Below, piece after piece: positions 11,616-24,744 of a stretch of DNA of 64,000 nucleotides. Position numbers and translations under genes: made by a program. This DNA comes from Anisus vortex (lineage: Eukaryota; Mollusca; Gastropoda; Planorbidae): the NCBI GenBank assembly GCA_949126835.1, contig OX421497.1, positions 20,057,409 through 20,121,408 of the forward strand, given 5' to 3'. Numbering within the stretch: position 1 is the first letter of the stretch; every line of letters starts with the position of its first letter. The notes under the pieces were generated by a model, which searched no databases, was not told where the DNA came from, and worked only from the letters and a program-made list of their open reading frames with translations.

Positions 11616-12349
11616 AGGTGTGTGTACAGCCCAGTGATCCAGAACCAGTCTCCCATTCTATCTGTAATCACCCTTCTCTGTCCATTTATCCAAACCTCTC
11701 TCCACTTAGACTAACCCTTTCCTCTGTCCTTAAGCTAACAAGATCTGAATTCCTAATTCCACCCGTGAAATTGGAATCCGTGTTCTGCACGTGCCATACT
11801 TTGTGACATAATATAATTTAGGCTTAATTGCGCATGAAGTGTGCGATTTGTGTGTGTGTATATGATGTATAATTTATGTGTAAATTGAAAGATTGTATAA
11901 TTGATGTTGTAATAAAATTTAAGAACACATAACTACACACGCACGCACCTCTACAACCTTTCCCCAGAGTTACATAATGCTCCAACGGCAAGGCTCCGTC
12001 CAGGACTTGAAGTACAAGCGTCCATTAAAAGTATAACAGAACACCTGCAGTTCTACCACCAAGTGAATGCTTAAAGTCACAAGTTCAACAGGTGTAATAT
12101 CAAAACACAAACACAAACTATTATGTTGTTGTACATGTATGATGAATGTGCTGTATATAGGAGGCTTTCTTAATATAATAATCATTATTAACTATGCAAT
12201 TTAATTATCATCTTAATATATAATCCATATAACATTAAAATATAATCCATACTTTGTAACATTAATTATAATAAAATTTAAATGTAATGTAACTTATGAA
12301 GTTTGCACTGTCTAGTCATTGGATCACTGGGTATATCTCACACTCACCT
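11616..12349. mobile_element. Putative MITE with inverted ends
   Basis: The left end AGGTGTGTGTACAGCCCAG... and the reverse complement of the right end AGGTGAGTGTGAGATATACC... share AGGTG and an exact 12-bp CCCAGTGATCCA (11630-11641; complement at 12320-12331). Near-identical 12-bp direct repeats, ATATCGACGTCC (11601-11612) and ATATTGACGTCC (12351-12362), lie just outside. The 1-3 bp gaps between repeats and ends leave exact borders uncertain. No transposase; superfamily unknown. Confidence 0.5.
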
Positions 12350-12540
12350 GATATTGACGTCCAATTTTTTTTTTTTTTTTTTACATTTTTTGTAACATTA
12401 CAGGAAGTTTACAGTGTTGTAAACTCTTAAAATTGATTAAATGATGAGTCAAAAGGAATTTTCAAAGGTAATAAATACAATGGACGATGGCGCTGTACAA
12501 TACATATATACACTGTAAACTAAATTTGAATATTTTTTCA

Positions 12541-12571
12541 ATTGTTCTCTCTCTCTCTCTCTCTCTCTCTG
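12541..12571. repeat. CT microsatellite
   Basis: About 15 CT units. Confidence 0.95.
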
Positions 12572-12728
12572 CCATTACAAAACATCGAAATGTATGTTTA
12601 AAATGTGTTGATCTTAAAGTACAGTGTAACCAAGTTTCTGTTTAAACACATACTTGAAAAAGCAAACACACACTACGGCCATTGAGCTACACAAAACTTG
12701 CTACTTGGCTGGTAATCTAGCTGTACAG

Positions 12729-12938
12729 AATGTGTGTAAATGAATGTGTGTAAATGAATGTGTGTAAATGAATGTGTGTAAATGAATGTGTGTAAATGAA
12801 TGTGTGTAAATGAATGTGTGTAAATGAATGTGTGTAAATGAATGTGTGTAAATGAATGTGTGTAAATGAATGTGTGTAAATGAATGTGTGTAAATGAATG
12901 TGTGTAAATGAATGTGTGTAAATGAATGTGTGTAAATG
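12729..12938. repeat. 14-bp minisatellite
   Basis: Exactly 15 units of AATGTGTGTAAATG with almost no variation, so the expansion is young. Confidence 0.97.
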
Positions 12939-12949
12939 GACTATGTGTA

Positions 12950-14930
12950 AAAATAAAACATCAGTAGATGGTGTCCATACTTGCTATAGAATCTAGTTGG
13001 TAGAATGTAACGATAATTGGACAGCATAGAGCAATGATCTCGTGCTGCCTCGTGCAATAAGATGATGTCAGCAATAGGACGCGGAGGCTACGAGAATGTT
13101 GTTTGTTGGTTACAAAATGCTGGTCTACAATACTTGTTGAAATTATGTATATTATTAACTTTACAAAAGTTTGTTACTTACTTACAACATTTTGGAAAGG
13201 GTATATTGACCCACTTCTTGTCATCTCATCGTGTTAAAATTTGGCCCATAGACTCACTGCGGTGAATACTCAGTCTAAGCCTACGCTACAAATGTAAAGG
13301 CTTAAAGAAATGATTGATACAAAAAATAAAATGTGTTCTTATAAGTTGATTTTATTATTAGTTTTAATAAAATACTACATGTTTAATTTACTAGACAATG
13401 TATTCGTGAGCTTGTAACATTCGCTAGATACGCATTTGTAGAAATAGATCCATAGGCCAAGTTTATGTGGCCACGACTTACTAGGTGACTGTGGGGCCAT
13501 TACACATAGATATATATTTTTTTTAAATAATATATAGATTTATTTTAAAATATTATATTGACAAATATATCACTAAATGTTATCCAGCAGTAAATCTAAT
13601 AAGTAATTGCTTCCTGTTGTTTTGTCCTGTAAAATCTAAACAGACAAAGATCATAGAACAAAGATTCAAGCCAGGACATAAAGAAACTGTATGGTTCTAT
13701 TTGAGCAGAATAATTAGTTGAGCGTGTCCGACGAAGATTTTACATGTGTATTGCTTTAATCTTTTAAAACGTGAGAAGCCCCTGCAGTAGAAGCCTCGTT
13801 GGTCATCTCGTTTAAATCATTCAGTCAAGTACGAGATGATGATGATGTCATCTCTAAAAATAACCAGCGGGTATTCGAGATTTATCAAATGTGATTATAA
13901 AGAAAACAAAGGGGACTTAATCCTATTATCACAAACAACAACAACTGGATAATTCAAATTAAAACTAATTATTAAATGCAGGTAAACAGGCAACAAGAGA
14001 GGCATTTCATGATTTATAATTACCCTAAAATACGTTGCATTTTGTTTTCCTTGAATTATTGAGTGAATTTATAATCTAATCCTTTATTTAAAAAAGTATT
14101 CTATTGAATTTTTTTATTGGCGATCACTTGATGTATCTTTCTTAAAGCAGTATTGAGCATTATACTTGTGAACGTGTTTGAGAAGATAAGATAAGACAAT
14201 AGTATCATATATTATATGTTATAGTAGAGTGCTTATTAAACGTACACTTACAATTATTTCTATTATAGTACTGTTTCAGTGTATTTTAGTCTTCAATATA
14301 TTATGCAATCATAAGGTGCATACGGTTAATTCATTTTGTTTCCGAAATAAAACTATTCCAAATCCTTTTTATACATTTCTTTGACTTCCTTTTGTTTTTG
14401 CACTTTAACATTAACTTCATACCATATTACAGAGTCTTTTTTTTTTGTCACAGCGTGTTAGCTAATACTACTAATAGCAATATAAAGAATAAATTTCATT
14501 TAGTCTAGTTTTGTTTCCATATAATTTTGTTTAACTTTAAATCCAGGAATACATTTTATAATTTACACAAACCATGAAGCTTAGTAAATTATCTCTTCAA
14601 CTTGTAGTGTGATATACCCATGGGTAAAGAAATGATAGAATTACCTCGTATATGTATTTTCTCCATCAATATCTAAGCTTATTCCTCCCATTTGTTCATT
14701 TTACAATTATATAAAATGTAAAGTAGATTGTATTTTTACATAAAACAAAACGTCTGTAAAATGTTTTTCTTTGTCTTTTTAAATTTGTGAAATAATATGT
14801 GAAACTCATTAACGTAATTTGTCATTTTTTTTTTATTTATTATTATGATTTCTTAAATCATTGAAACATAATCCATCCATTTCATGCAATTAATACCGAG
14901 CTCTCCTATCTTTTTTTTTTATCTCTCCAT
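12950..14930. other. Unassigned AT-rich sequence
   Basis: No coding potential beyond short chance ORFs and no recognisable element. Confidence 0.5.
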
Positions 14931-14946
14931 CCCTTCATTTCTTTCT

Positions 14947-15046
<100 letters not shown>

Positions 15047-15384
15047 CTCTTACTCCTCCGCTCTTTTTTAGTTATATTAAAGTTCATATTTGCCGTTTAT
15101 TTTCAGTGGAATGGGCTTTCAGATCGTCATAATTATTCCAATTCGATAAAACGAAGGATTAATAATTATTGATATAATCAAATAATCTTTTTAGTTTTTA
15201 TGTCAGAACTGACAAGAGGGATATAATAAGATTTAGGATTAATGTGGTTAGTTTGCAATGTTGTTATGATTAGCTTGAAGTATTGATAAAGGCCTTAATT
15301 TTTTAATTTTTATGGTTGATATGATTAGTTTGTAATGTTTATATTGTAAGTTTTTCTAACTAAGATTGATTCAGTAGTTTGAAA

Positions 15385-15860
15385 GATTGATACAAAAGGG
15401 GACAGCACGCCTGCACATTCAATCAAGGCTTGATAACTGTAACAGTTATTTGTGGTATCTGTCTCAAAAACCAGACTCAGTTACTTTCAGACGTTACAGA
15501 AAACTGCACTAAGGATTGCATCGATGAAGCAGAAGTCTGTGCACATCGGCCCTATGCTTAAAGATGTGTACTGGCATGATGTGGCAAAGCGGATCGATCA
15601 TAAGCTTCTTACATACGAATGGCACTATACCTTCTTAGCTTCGAGAATTTATTACAAAGCATCTGTCATCAAAGGGTCTGCTCTCCTCATCACAGTCTTT
15701 ACTTAGGATTCCCAGTGTCGTTGAGTACACACACAAAAAAAGAGTCATTTTGGAGTGCAATTGTTTGAATTTGTCGCGTCTACACTATGGAATAGCTTGC
15801 CTCAAACATTAAGGAATTCGGAAACAAAAAAGATTCCTTTAAGAAGACTTTAAGTACTTT
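15385..15860 (+). pseudogene. CR1-like LINE reverse transcriptase C-terminal relic
   Basis: Broken + strand coding with the signature sequence of CR1/Jockey-group RT C-termini: SRLDNCNSYLWYL (about 15423-15461), LQKTALRIA, then the VKQRID-like VAKRIDHKLLTYEW, and finally FVASTLWNSLPQTLRNSET (about 15772-15828) with the hallmark W-N-S-L-P. The pieces fall in more than one frame with small indels, so the copy is dead. The 5' part of the LINE is missing. Confidence 0.85.
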
Positions 15861-15917
15861 CACTTTAACTTGTCAATTTGAGCCTTCCCCACCCTAAAAA
15901 CTGCAACTGTGGAAAGA

Positions 15918-15960
15918 GAGCGACCCACAGAATAGGTATACCTATTCTGTGGAGCGACCC
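15918..15960. repeat. 28-bp perfect palindrome with flanking direct repeat
   Basis: 15925-15952 is a perfect palindrome (half-site CCACAGAATAGGTA), overlapped by GAGCGACCC at 15918-15926 and repeated at 15952-15960. It lies just after the LINE relic. It could extrude a 14-bp hairpin. No protein site is recognised. Confidence 0.93.
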
Positions 15961-16309
15961 GAGCATAATAAATGCAATTGGCCGTATTGCTGCTGAGAGT
16001 TAACACCCTTGCCCCTTATACAAGTCAATCTTTTATGAGATTTTGTAAATAATATGTGTAAATAGTAAGTTAATAGGCTAACATTCGACAAACAATCGAC
16101 ATCTTCAATTAAATATTTGGCACTTACGGAACCTTTTCCATTGATTTTCAATGGTTTAAATTTAGCTTTGAATGTTAATTTACATCGTTTGACATTGTTT
16201 TATATCGTCGGCATACATAGGGTTAGCTACATAGCTACATAGCCTGGGCGAAATAATATGGAGAGCCAACTGATGCCCATGCAGCAGGGCCCCCCCCCCT
16301 CTCCTCGCA

Positions 16310-16690
16310 GCTGACGGATCCAAGGGAGCGACAAAGTCGATACATCTTGGTTTCAGATGCGCCGCAGGAGTTGCCGGTGATGACGTTACAACGTCAAACC
16401 GTTTTAGGGACTCCTGATTCTTTGTCAGGGTTTACTCCCTTAGCCTTTCCCGTGAAGCCGCAAGGCAGAGGAGGTTTGGAGTCAGAGTATCCTTCTCCTA
16501 GACAGGCTATACTCCAAGGTTAACGAGCCCCATCTGCCCGAAGTGGTGCCAGTGGAACGACTATGCCCCTTCTCCTGTCAGTAGAAACGGTTATGCCGGA
16601 CTTAGTAGCTAAGCCACACGGGAAGGCCAGGAGCTGGACTTGGTTGTCAGAGGCTATTTGAGACGCATGCCAATGGGAGCATTTTATGTT
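16310..16690 (+). repeat. Dispersed repeat family X, copy 1
   Basis: Shares several blocks in the same order with 47790-48165: TTTACTCCCTTRGCC, CTTCTCCTAGA / CCCTCTCCTAGA, AAGGTTAACGAGCCCCATCT / AAGGTTTACGAGCCCCATCT, and CAGAGGCTATTTGAGACGCA. No ORF or TIR is visible. Class unknown; an old SINE-like or non-autonomous element is possible. Confidence 0.75.
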
Positions 16691-18780
16691 TTATAAATAT
16701 GTTTTACGTTATATTGTTGAAATGATCACATTTAAAAAAAAAACCTTCTTACCGATATAGTAATACGGCTGCCATTTATCACCACTAGACAAAGTAAACA
16801 AACAGCACGCACTTTTTGTCACTTGATTGCAATCGCTCTATTATCGTTTGTAGTGTGATATTTAGGCTATATATACATCTAAGCTTATATATATTATCTG
16901 TTTCCATTATAGACAGAGTTCCTCGTTAATATTGACACATTTATGTTTCCTTTAGTTATAAACCTGGAGATTTATTAAGTGTTAGTAGGATTAAACTGAC
17001 TAGAGATATCTTCCTGTTATATTAGCGTAATAGAAATATCGTTTGTCCTTTTCTCTGTATAAAAAATCTTTGAATCGATTTTGTAACAGACAGAATTTTC
17101 TTTTTTGTTTTTCAAAATCGTGGCTCGTGATTTACTTTGCAAATTTATTATAATTTGTAGAGATTTGTAGTTGATTTATCTTTGGTTTTCTAGAGGTTTT
17201 TTTTTCTGTTATAGTTGTTGATCTTACGATATGTACATATTTAATGCAAAAAATATTTGTATAGAGATAAATTTGTACTGAATTAGTATTTAGGTTTATA
17301 TATATATATATTTAGGTTTGCCACCAACTCTTTACTCATTAAAATGAACTGCGACTTGTTATCCAATATATTTTTTTTATTAGTCACTAAAATGTCATAG
17401 ATTACTTCGCAATATTCTCATGGATTTCTTCACAATAGTACATAGAATCTTGCATGAAATATAACGTTTGCGTGATCGGTATTTTGTTAATGGTGTTACG
17501 TGACAACTGTTCTTCAATCTATTCTTTAACCTGTTCATGGCTATTATTGATGATTTATAGAATATTATGTCATCCGTTTTCAACATTTGGAAATATTTTT
17601 TTTCATTTTTCGAAACTTGAATTCTTTCAATTCAGTTTCTCTCTCTCTCACTTTCTCTCCTGCTCTCTCTCATTCTCCAGCATCTCCCAGTCTCTCTGCT
17701 CTTTCCTTCCCCCTTTCTCCTACACGTTCTCTCTCCTTCTCTTCCCCTTTCTCTCTCCTTCTCTCTCTCTCACACACACTGTCTCTCTTTCTAAACTCTG
17801 GCACAATTTGCATTTTTCTACTGTTCTATGCTGTCCAGCAAATTGAAAGAAAAAAAAAAGAAAAGACAGGGGGAAGACAAGGGAGAGAAAGCTCGGGGCA
17901 GCCAATGAAAACTACCCAAAAAGTTATCCCAGTGGTCTATTTGCATTATTGCCCTTGCCTAGTGACTGTAATAAATCCATTACCCCAGTGTTGTGGAAAG
18001 GATTAAGGCGCAGAGAACATTAGAATAATCTAAATATATCGTCTCCATCAACGGTCCGTTAATTGGTTTAGGAGTCGGGGGTTGGGCAGGGATCTGTTGG
18101 ACGGAACAATGACTTGACGTTCTTTTACTCTCTCTGCTATTTACACTTTTCGTGAATGTGGGAAATAGTTAGTTATGTCTATTGGAACTTTGGCTCAATT
18201 TCTTTTGGATTGTTGTTTTTTTGTTTCTTTGTTGTTTTTTACAGTTGTTAAAATATAGAAGAAGATAACCTGTATGCATACCTACGCGCGGGTTTTTTAA
18301 AAAAAAGTTGTATACATAGATATAATAGACTCATAGATGTATGAATGGATCAACGTGTGTGTGTGAGTGTTTGTGTGTAGTGTGTATGTGTTTAGTATAC
18401 GTGGATGTGAGTGCCTATAGACAGTAAGATGTCTGAAAGAAAGTCACAACTTATTAAATGTACCAAGTTGTGTTTTTTAATGGTTGGATATATAGTGAGA
18501 GAGTGAGTAGGTAGGTTTGCAAGAGAGCAAACAGCTATGCAGACTGGCTAACAGTAGAAGAAGAAGAAACTGACCACTAGATTTAGTATTTAGCCCACCA
18601 TTGACCACTTGACCAACACAGACAGCACATTCATTACACCACTCGTTGCTGGCCAACTACACAACAGAACACAGTGCACTGATCCCACCAGAAGCAACCC
18701 CATGCGGTCTTGCCACGTTCGTTAACTCATTTTTGTGTGAGAAATCAACAACAGTTATCTTTCCTTCAGTGTCGTCCCGC
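16691..18780. other. Unassigned sequence with CT-rich tract
   Basis: AT-rich until about 17630; then a pyrimidine-rich stretch (17636-17790) produces long but low-complexity Ser/Leu-rich ORFs that are not credible genes. No element recognised. Confidence 0.5.
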
Positions 18781-18781
18781 T

Positions 18782-19826
18782 TGCCCCATCACACAGAGAC
18801 ACTCTATCTATACACTCCACCCCTTGCTCTGCCCCCATACACACAGAGACACTCCATCTATACACTCCACCCCTTGCTCTGCCCCATCACACAGAGACAC
18901 TCCATCTATACACTCCACCCCTTGCTCTGCCCCCATACACACAGAGACACTCCATCTATACACTCCACCCCTTGCTCTGCCCCATACACACAGAGACACT
19001 CCATCTATACACTCCACCCTTGCTCTGCCCCATCACACAGAGACACTCCATCTATACACTCCACCCTTGCTCTGCCCCATCACACAGAGACACTCCATCT
19101 ATACACTCCACCCTTGCTCTGCCCCATCACACAGAGACACTCTATCTATACACTCCACCCCTTGCCCTGCCCCCATACACACAGAGACACTCCATCTATA
19201 CACTCCACCCTTGCTCTGCCCCATCACACAGAGACACTCCATCTATACACTCCAACCCTTGCTCTGCCCCATCACACAGAGACACTCCATCTATACACTC
19301 CACCCCTTGCCCTGCCCCCATACACACAGAGTCACTCCATCTATACACTCCACCCCTTGCTCTGCCCCATCACACAGAGACACTCCATCTATACACTCCA
19401 ACCCTTGCTCTGCCCCATCACACAGAGACACTCCATCTATACACGCCACCCCTTGCCCTGCCCCCATACACACAGAGTCACTCCATCTATACACTCCACC
19501 CCTTGCTCTGCCCCCATCACACAGAGACACTCCATCTACTCCATCTATACACTCCATCCCTTGCTCTGCCCCCATCACACAGAGACACTCCATCTATACA
19601 CTCCACCCCTTGCTCTGCCCCCATCACACAGAGTCACTCCATCTATACACTCCACCCCTTGCTCTGCCCCCATCACACAGAGACACTCCATCTATACACT
19701 CCATCCCTTGCTCTGCCCCCATCACACAGAGACACTCCATCTATACACTCCACCCCTTGCTCTGCCCCATCACACAGAGACACTCTATCTATACACTCCA
19801 CCCCTTGCTCTGCCCCATCACACAGC
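18782..19826. repeat. 49-bp minisatellite
   Basis: About 21 copies of a 49-51 bp unit (CACAGAGACACTCCATCTAT, ACACTCCACCCCTTGCTCTG, CCCCAT). Variants include CATCACACA versus CATACACACA, GACAC versus GTCAC, and CCACC versus CCATCC. One unit near 19530 carries a 12-bp internal duplication. The unit has no stops in any forward frame, producing three overlapping ORFs of 300-413 codons that are artefacts. Confidence 0.96.
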
Positions 19827-19829
19827 GCC

Positions 19830-21865
19830 AACATTGATTGTCATTTCGATTTCAATGACCACGGAGACCAAGTGTAAATACTTTTAAGCTACATGTCCGT
19901 CCCGTCCTTGTGGCGATAGCCTCTCCTACAGCCAAATTGCTTCCCTTTTTGTACCCCGACTACCTCCCTTTGCTGCACATCTATTCTTTATCTTTCATTC
20001 ACATTCCTAAATATTCCAGATTCTCATCTTCTAATGTCATATTTTTTTTCACTTACCAACAGGTACGCAGCATTATCTCATAACTCATAATACATTCTTT
20101 TTATATATAGTTCTAAGTTTCTAAGTTATAGTGTTAGAGTATTCGAGAGATCTATAGTAAACAGATAGATAAAGATAGATAAATAAATAGACACAGAGAA
20201 CTAGATAGATTGTTGGTCGTGAGGGGCACAGCAAGATGGATAAAAAATATATTTATATATTTTTTTTTCTTACATATGCATAAATATCTAAATATATTTA
20301 TTCATGATTTGAGGAAGAGAGAGAGAGAGAGTGAAAGTTGTATATTACATATTTATAAATGAGATAGATAAATACATAGATAAATTGTTAGATGAATACT
20401 AAGATCAGGGTCTCCCTGGGGCCGGTTCATGATCCATAACCGGGACACAAGAACTAAGTTACCAGGTCGCAAAATTAAAAAAAAATATGGGTGATATTAT
20501 CATGATGAGGGCTGCTAAGGATGGACTAATAGAAATATATCTCTTGCACCAAGAGCACTGTTTCTGATACTGGACGCAGATTTTAGCTTTAGCCAGTGTT
20601 CAGACTTAACTAGTCTTGAAAATCGTATGAGAATGTATGTAATAGGTACAAGAATAGAACAGTGTTAAAAAAACAAAACACTGTAAGTTGGTCAGGAAAT
20701 AAAATTATAGAAAAAACCACGTCATGAAAAAGAAAAGTTTGCGAATCGCTTGCTTAGAATTATTCTACTTACAAATCTCCCATTAATATTGAAAACATGT
20801 TCTAATATGTACTACTATGTATATATTGCTGTCATTAGACTACAATATACGATATGGTTCAATAATTTAGTCCATGTTGTAAATGATGGTAAAAGAAAAA
20901 AGCGGTGTAACTTTCCATCTCCAACAAATTGAACAGACATGTAAGCCTACCAATTACCCCCCTGCCACCACTCTCTCCCCACGACTATGTCCAAGCCTCC
21001 CACTCAGTCCCCTGTCTCTAATGTTGATTAAATAAGTCTCAAGTAAAAACCTTCCAATAAAAAAAAAACAACTACTAGGGACTGGAAGTCAAACATCGGC
21101 TTCAGTTAAGGATTAACAGAAGAACCTTCCTCGCGTCTGCCAACAACCTTGGTCGGCACGTTCTGAAAACAGGATGAGATAACTCGGGATAAAGATGACA
21201 CACACAAAACTATCGGATGATCTCCCCTTAACAAGGGAATCTACCCAACACCAAATATTGATCATGGAAAGATCGTTTATACGTAAAAAAAAAAATGTAT
21301 ACAAAGTCTTTAGTAATATATTTTTGTGAACTTTTTTTTTACTAAAGTCAAACAAATATTTGAGAATGTTAAAGACTGTATTTTAATAAAGAGATGTTTG
21401 TTTTTAGTGCCTGTGGAAGGGGAGGGTTAGGGGTGGTGTTTGTGTATACAGGCGCATGAGGTTTCCTTCCCCCCCCCCCAGCCACCACCCCACCCCTGCC
21501 ACCCCAAAACAGGCATCAATTTTACGATCCATTCCTTTTCGTTGGCAATGTTTGAGTGGAGTGCAAACTTTCTTGGGCCAAGTTGCTCTTATCAAAATAT
21601 AAAGGTCTTCTCCTTGATGAAGTTCGTTTGTCAGCAATGATTACCAGCAGTTATATATCGGCCACGTAATCAGGGAATACAGGGGGTGGTAGTGGTATTG
21701 GGGGGGGGGGGCTTATGTGGGGACAAGGGGAGGAGATACAAACAACTAAAGACTTCTTATCTTATCAGCACCATGACGTCACAAGGAACGCTAAATTTAG
21801 AACATGCATCCCGGCGTGCCTTTCGTGGAAAGTGCTTTGTTGGTAATCAAACACAGTCTGTTTTA
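19830..21865. other. Unassigned AT-rich sequence
   Basis: Scattered TAGA/GATA simple sequence near 20160-20400, a C9 run near 21471 and a G run near 21701. No gene or element recognised. Confidence 0.5.
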
Positions 21866-21869
21866 TTGA

Positions 21870-21905
21870 AATACAAGCTAAATTCCCCGGCGTTGACCGG
21901 GGGAA
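21870..21905 (-). other. Helitron-like terminal hairpin candidate
   Basis: On the minus strand the sequence reads CCCCGGTCAACGCCGGGG then AATTTAGCTTGT: a perfect 6-bp stem with a 6-nt loop, followed by a short AT stretch. CAACGCCGGGGAATTTAGCT and the next TTGT are identical at 41824-41847 on the + strand. A hairpin just inside the 3' end is typical of Helitrons, but the expected CTRR end is not met (CTTG). Confidence 0.4.
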
Positions 21906-22702
21906 AATTAAATAGACAAGTATACGCTACAGATAAAACATTTTGAGACTGCATTGAACAGAAAGAAATATTCTAGATCTCATAATTTTAAAAAATATTA
22001 TAAGTACATAGTTACATAGGCCATAGGTCAATATAGTCTATACAGATAGAAATTGTATCAACTAATATAAATAGAAAGCTATTATAATTTTAAAAGTATA
22101 ATTATTATTTATTTACTGAAAACATTTAAGAAAGTAATTTAAAATAAATATTTTAAGCAGGTTAAAAAAAGCATCTCTTTTTATTTAACAAAAAGTTAGG
22201 ACTATCCCTGTGGATGATAATAGAACACCCGTCTCCCGCATGCATCTAAAATATAATTAAGTTATTATTAGATTTAACTTGCTGAACATTTTTTAGGAAA
22301 GCTTTAAGTCCTAAAAATCTTTACAATCTTTAAAAAAAAAAATATTAATGGAAATTTAAAAAAAAATAAATAAATATGAAAGCTACCAGTGATAGCTATC
22401 GGATACGCTAACCATTCAGCTAGAGAAGTCACATGTCAGAAGAGAGATAACAAAGAGAGAGACTATAAGGTCACGTGTCTTTAAATTAGCCAATGGGAGT
22501 CGGATAACACACACACACAAGGACTACTTTATATATAAATATGGTTATTTAAAATTATTGATAAAATAATGATCACAAAATATATGGTAAACTGTATTTA
22601 TAAAGTTTGATGTGTGTATCCATTTTGATGCCCATTGGTCAATATAAGAACACGTGACCTTATTGTATTTTAATTAACATAGGCGATATTTGTTCCTACG
22701 TG

Positions 22703-22776
22703 TACTCTGTAGTATAGTGGTTAGAATCCGCACCTGACATCTGGTAGTCAATATTGGTTCGAGTCTCCTTAGAGTA
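22703..22776 (+). pseudogene. tRNA-like sequence (probable tRNA pseudogene)
   Basis: 74 bp. The ends TACTCTG and TAGAGTA can form a 7-bp acceptor stem with one G-U pair. TAGTATAGTGG matches the Pol III A-box consensus and GGTTCGAGTC the B box, and a T-run follows at about 22786-22793. Aligning it as a tRNA puts GAC (Val) at the anticodon, but the anticodon and T stems pair poorly. Read as a tRNA pseudogene or a SINE head, not a working tRNA. Confidence 0.45.
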
Positions 22777-22794
22777 ATGTTGTTGTTTTTTTTG

Positions 22795-24744
22795 TTAATC
22801 TTTCTGTAATAACAATGCAGGTTATTTCGTGCAACGTCAATGAACAATGAACAATATTTTATTTGCCACATAGTACATAGGTACAATAAAGGCATAGTCA
22901 AAAACATAAGAAAATTATAACATTTGTGAATAATAAATTGAACAATAATAGTAATACCAATATTAGTAATAAAAATGAAGGTAATAAAAGATTTATTAGT
23001 TAAAGGTATTCTAAAAGAAAATTCAGGGGGGATAATTTAGTTTTTAATACAATATTTTTTGGGGCGAAAAAAAAAACAAAGAAAAAAAAAACAACAACTT
23101 AATTTACTAACATAGACATACAGGTACATCACTTTCATTAGACCAGCATTAACATAGTGAGAACGAACATTTAAGAAATCTTTCACAATTTTTCTTGCGG
23201 CGTAGTATATTACATTATCCACGACTATCTCTCATTAAGATAAGATAATAATAATAATAAGATAATATTTCTTTATTGATCCAAACAAATGGAAATTTGT
23301 CTTGATTACAGATGTTTTGTCCTTCAGCATATTTTAAACAAAATAAAAAAATTATTTGTAATTTGTATACAAGCACAGAAATATACTTATAAAATAGACA
23401 AGCGCACACACATTCACACAATTTATCATAAAAGAAAAAAGTTCATTAGTAGTCATCCACTGTATTCTGGCTGACTGAAGTCTTGACGATATATTTATGG
23501 TAGATAGCTTGCCTGAGGCTGACGCGCAATAATTCTTCGTCTGGTGTGCATATTCTTCTTTTGTTGTAAAACAGTTGGTATTGTAATATTGTTTGTTTAT
23601 ATAGATAGCCAGCCATCCAACTTTACTTTGCCACTGTTGACGGTTCTGTCTGGGCAAAGCAGATAAAATGTCCACAGTCATATTCCTCCTCTGCGGCCAC
23701 ATTTATTTCGCCTTGTTGGTGTGAAGACATGTTTATTTGTTGTCATTTGTATCCAAGATGGCGGTTCGTTCATTAGTATGGACACCAATGGTGTAAAATA
23801 GTTTCGTGTAAGGCGGTTCTTGACATAACAGTTTTAGGAACAATAGTTTCCGTTATACAAACTACTCACATACTTTAAGCATATACAAATTAATAAATTC
23901 TGGCTTGATAAGATGGTAGAAAAGCTGAAAAACGGCACATCGTAATCAGGTCGCCTGCAGCGCAGCGCCCCGGATGTGCAAAAAAACATGTTAAAATACT
24001 TAAACATTTCTAACCTTTTTTTCATTTTTTAAAAGCAGATACTAATATTTTTGAAAATATGCTTAGTTTTTTAAGTTCTTTTAGAGAGCTAGAATTAAGT
24101 AGTTCCGACATGTTTTCTACATTAGGTCTGTTATAGTAATATTTTTTTAGATACATTTTTCGTTGGGCATTGAAGTGCACACATTAGAGTAAATAGTGAA
24201 ATCCATCTCCTATATCTTTTAAGCAAAGGGGACATAATCTTAAATTATAAATCGGACAATTAGCTGGCAGATTATATATATAGGCATATGATTGAGTAGT
24301 AACCAGACTGCCAGAAAAAAAAGGAGGATTAAACATAGTTTTTAACTTTTGATGATATACTTTCTACATATATGCCTATAGTCAAAAAGAGTTGGTGATC
24401 CTGGTCGTTTAAGTGTTTATGTTTAAATTTCTGTCTATGGTTGCTAAGCAAATTCTTTATTTCACCTTAACGACCAACAACATTAAAAAAATTATAACTA
24501 TGGATGCAAAGAAAAATGAACCGATCACATAACTAGCATCAATACTGAATTAGCCAATCAAAAGTCAACTCCACAGTGAAAACAACAGAAGCCATTACAG
24601 CTAACTTTGTGTGTGTCTGTGTGTAGATCTGAAGCTGGTGGAGCCGCTAATGGATTAGACAAATACTATTTCATATTTTCTTTTCAATAGTAACGAACTA
24701 TGTAATATATATACATCTGATAACAAATGCATATAAGTACTTTT
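22795..24744. other. Unassigned AT-rich sequence
   Basis: Short (TAA)n at about 23245. Several chance ORFs of 60-116 codons overlap on both strands without recognisable domains. Nothing supported. Confidence 0.5.

Noticed and set aside
17454..18006. 130- and 139-codon Ser/Leu-rich ORFs
   Set aside because: Produced by a CT-rich tract; overlapping frames, no domain.
18646..19887. 413-codon and overlapping 375- and 301-codon ORFs
   Set aside because: They are translations of a stop-free minisatellite in all three frames; no promoter, splice or domain evidence.
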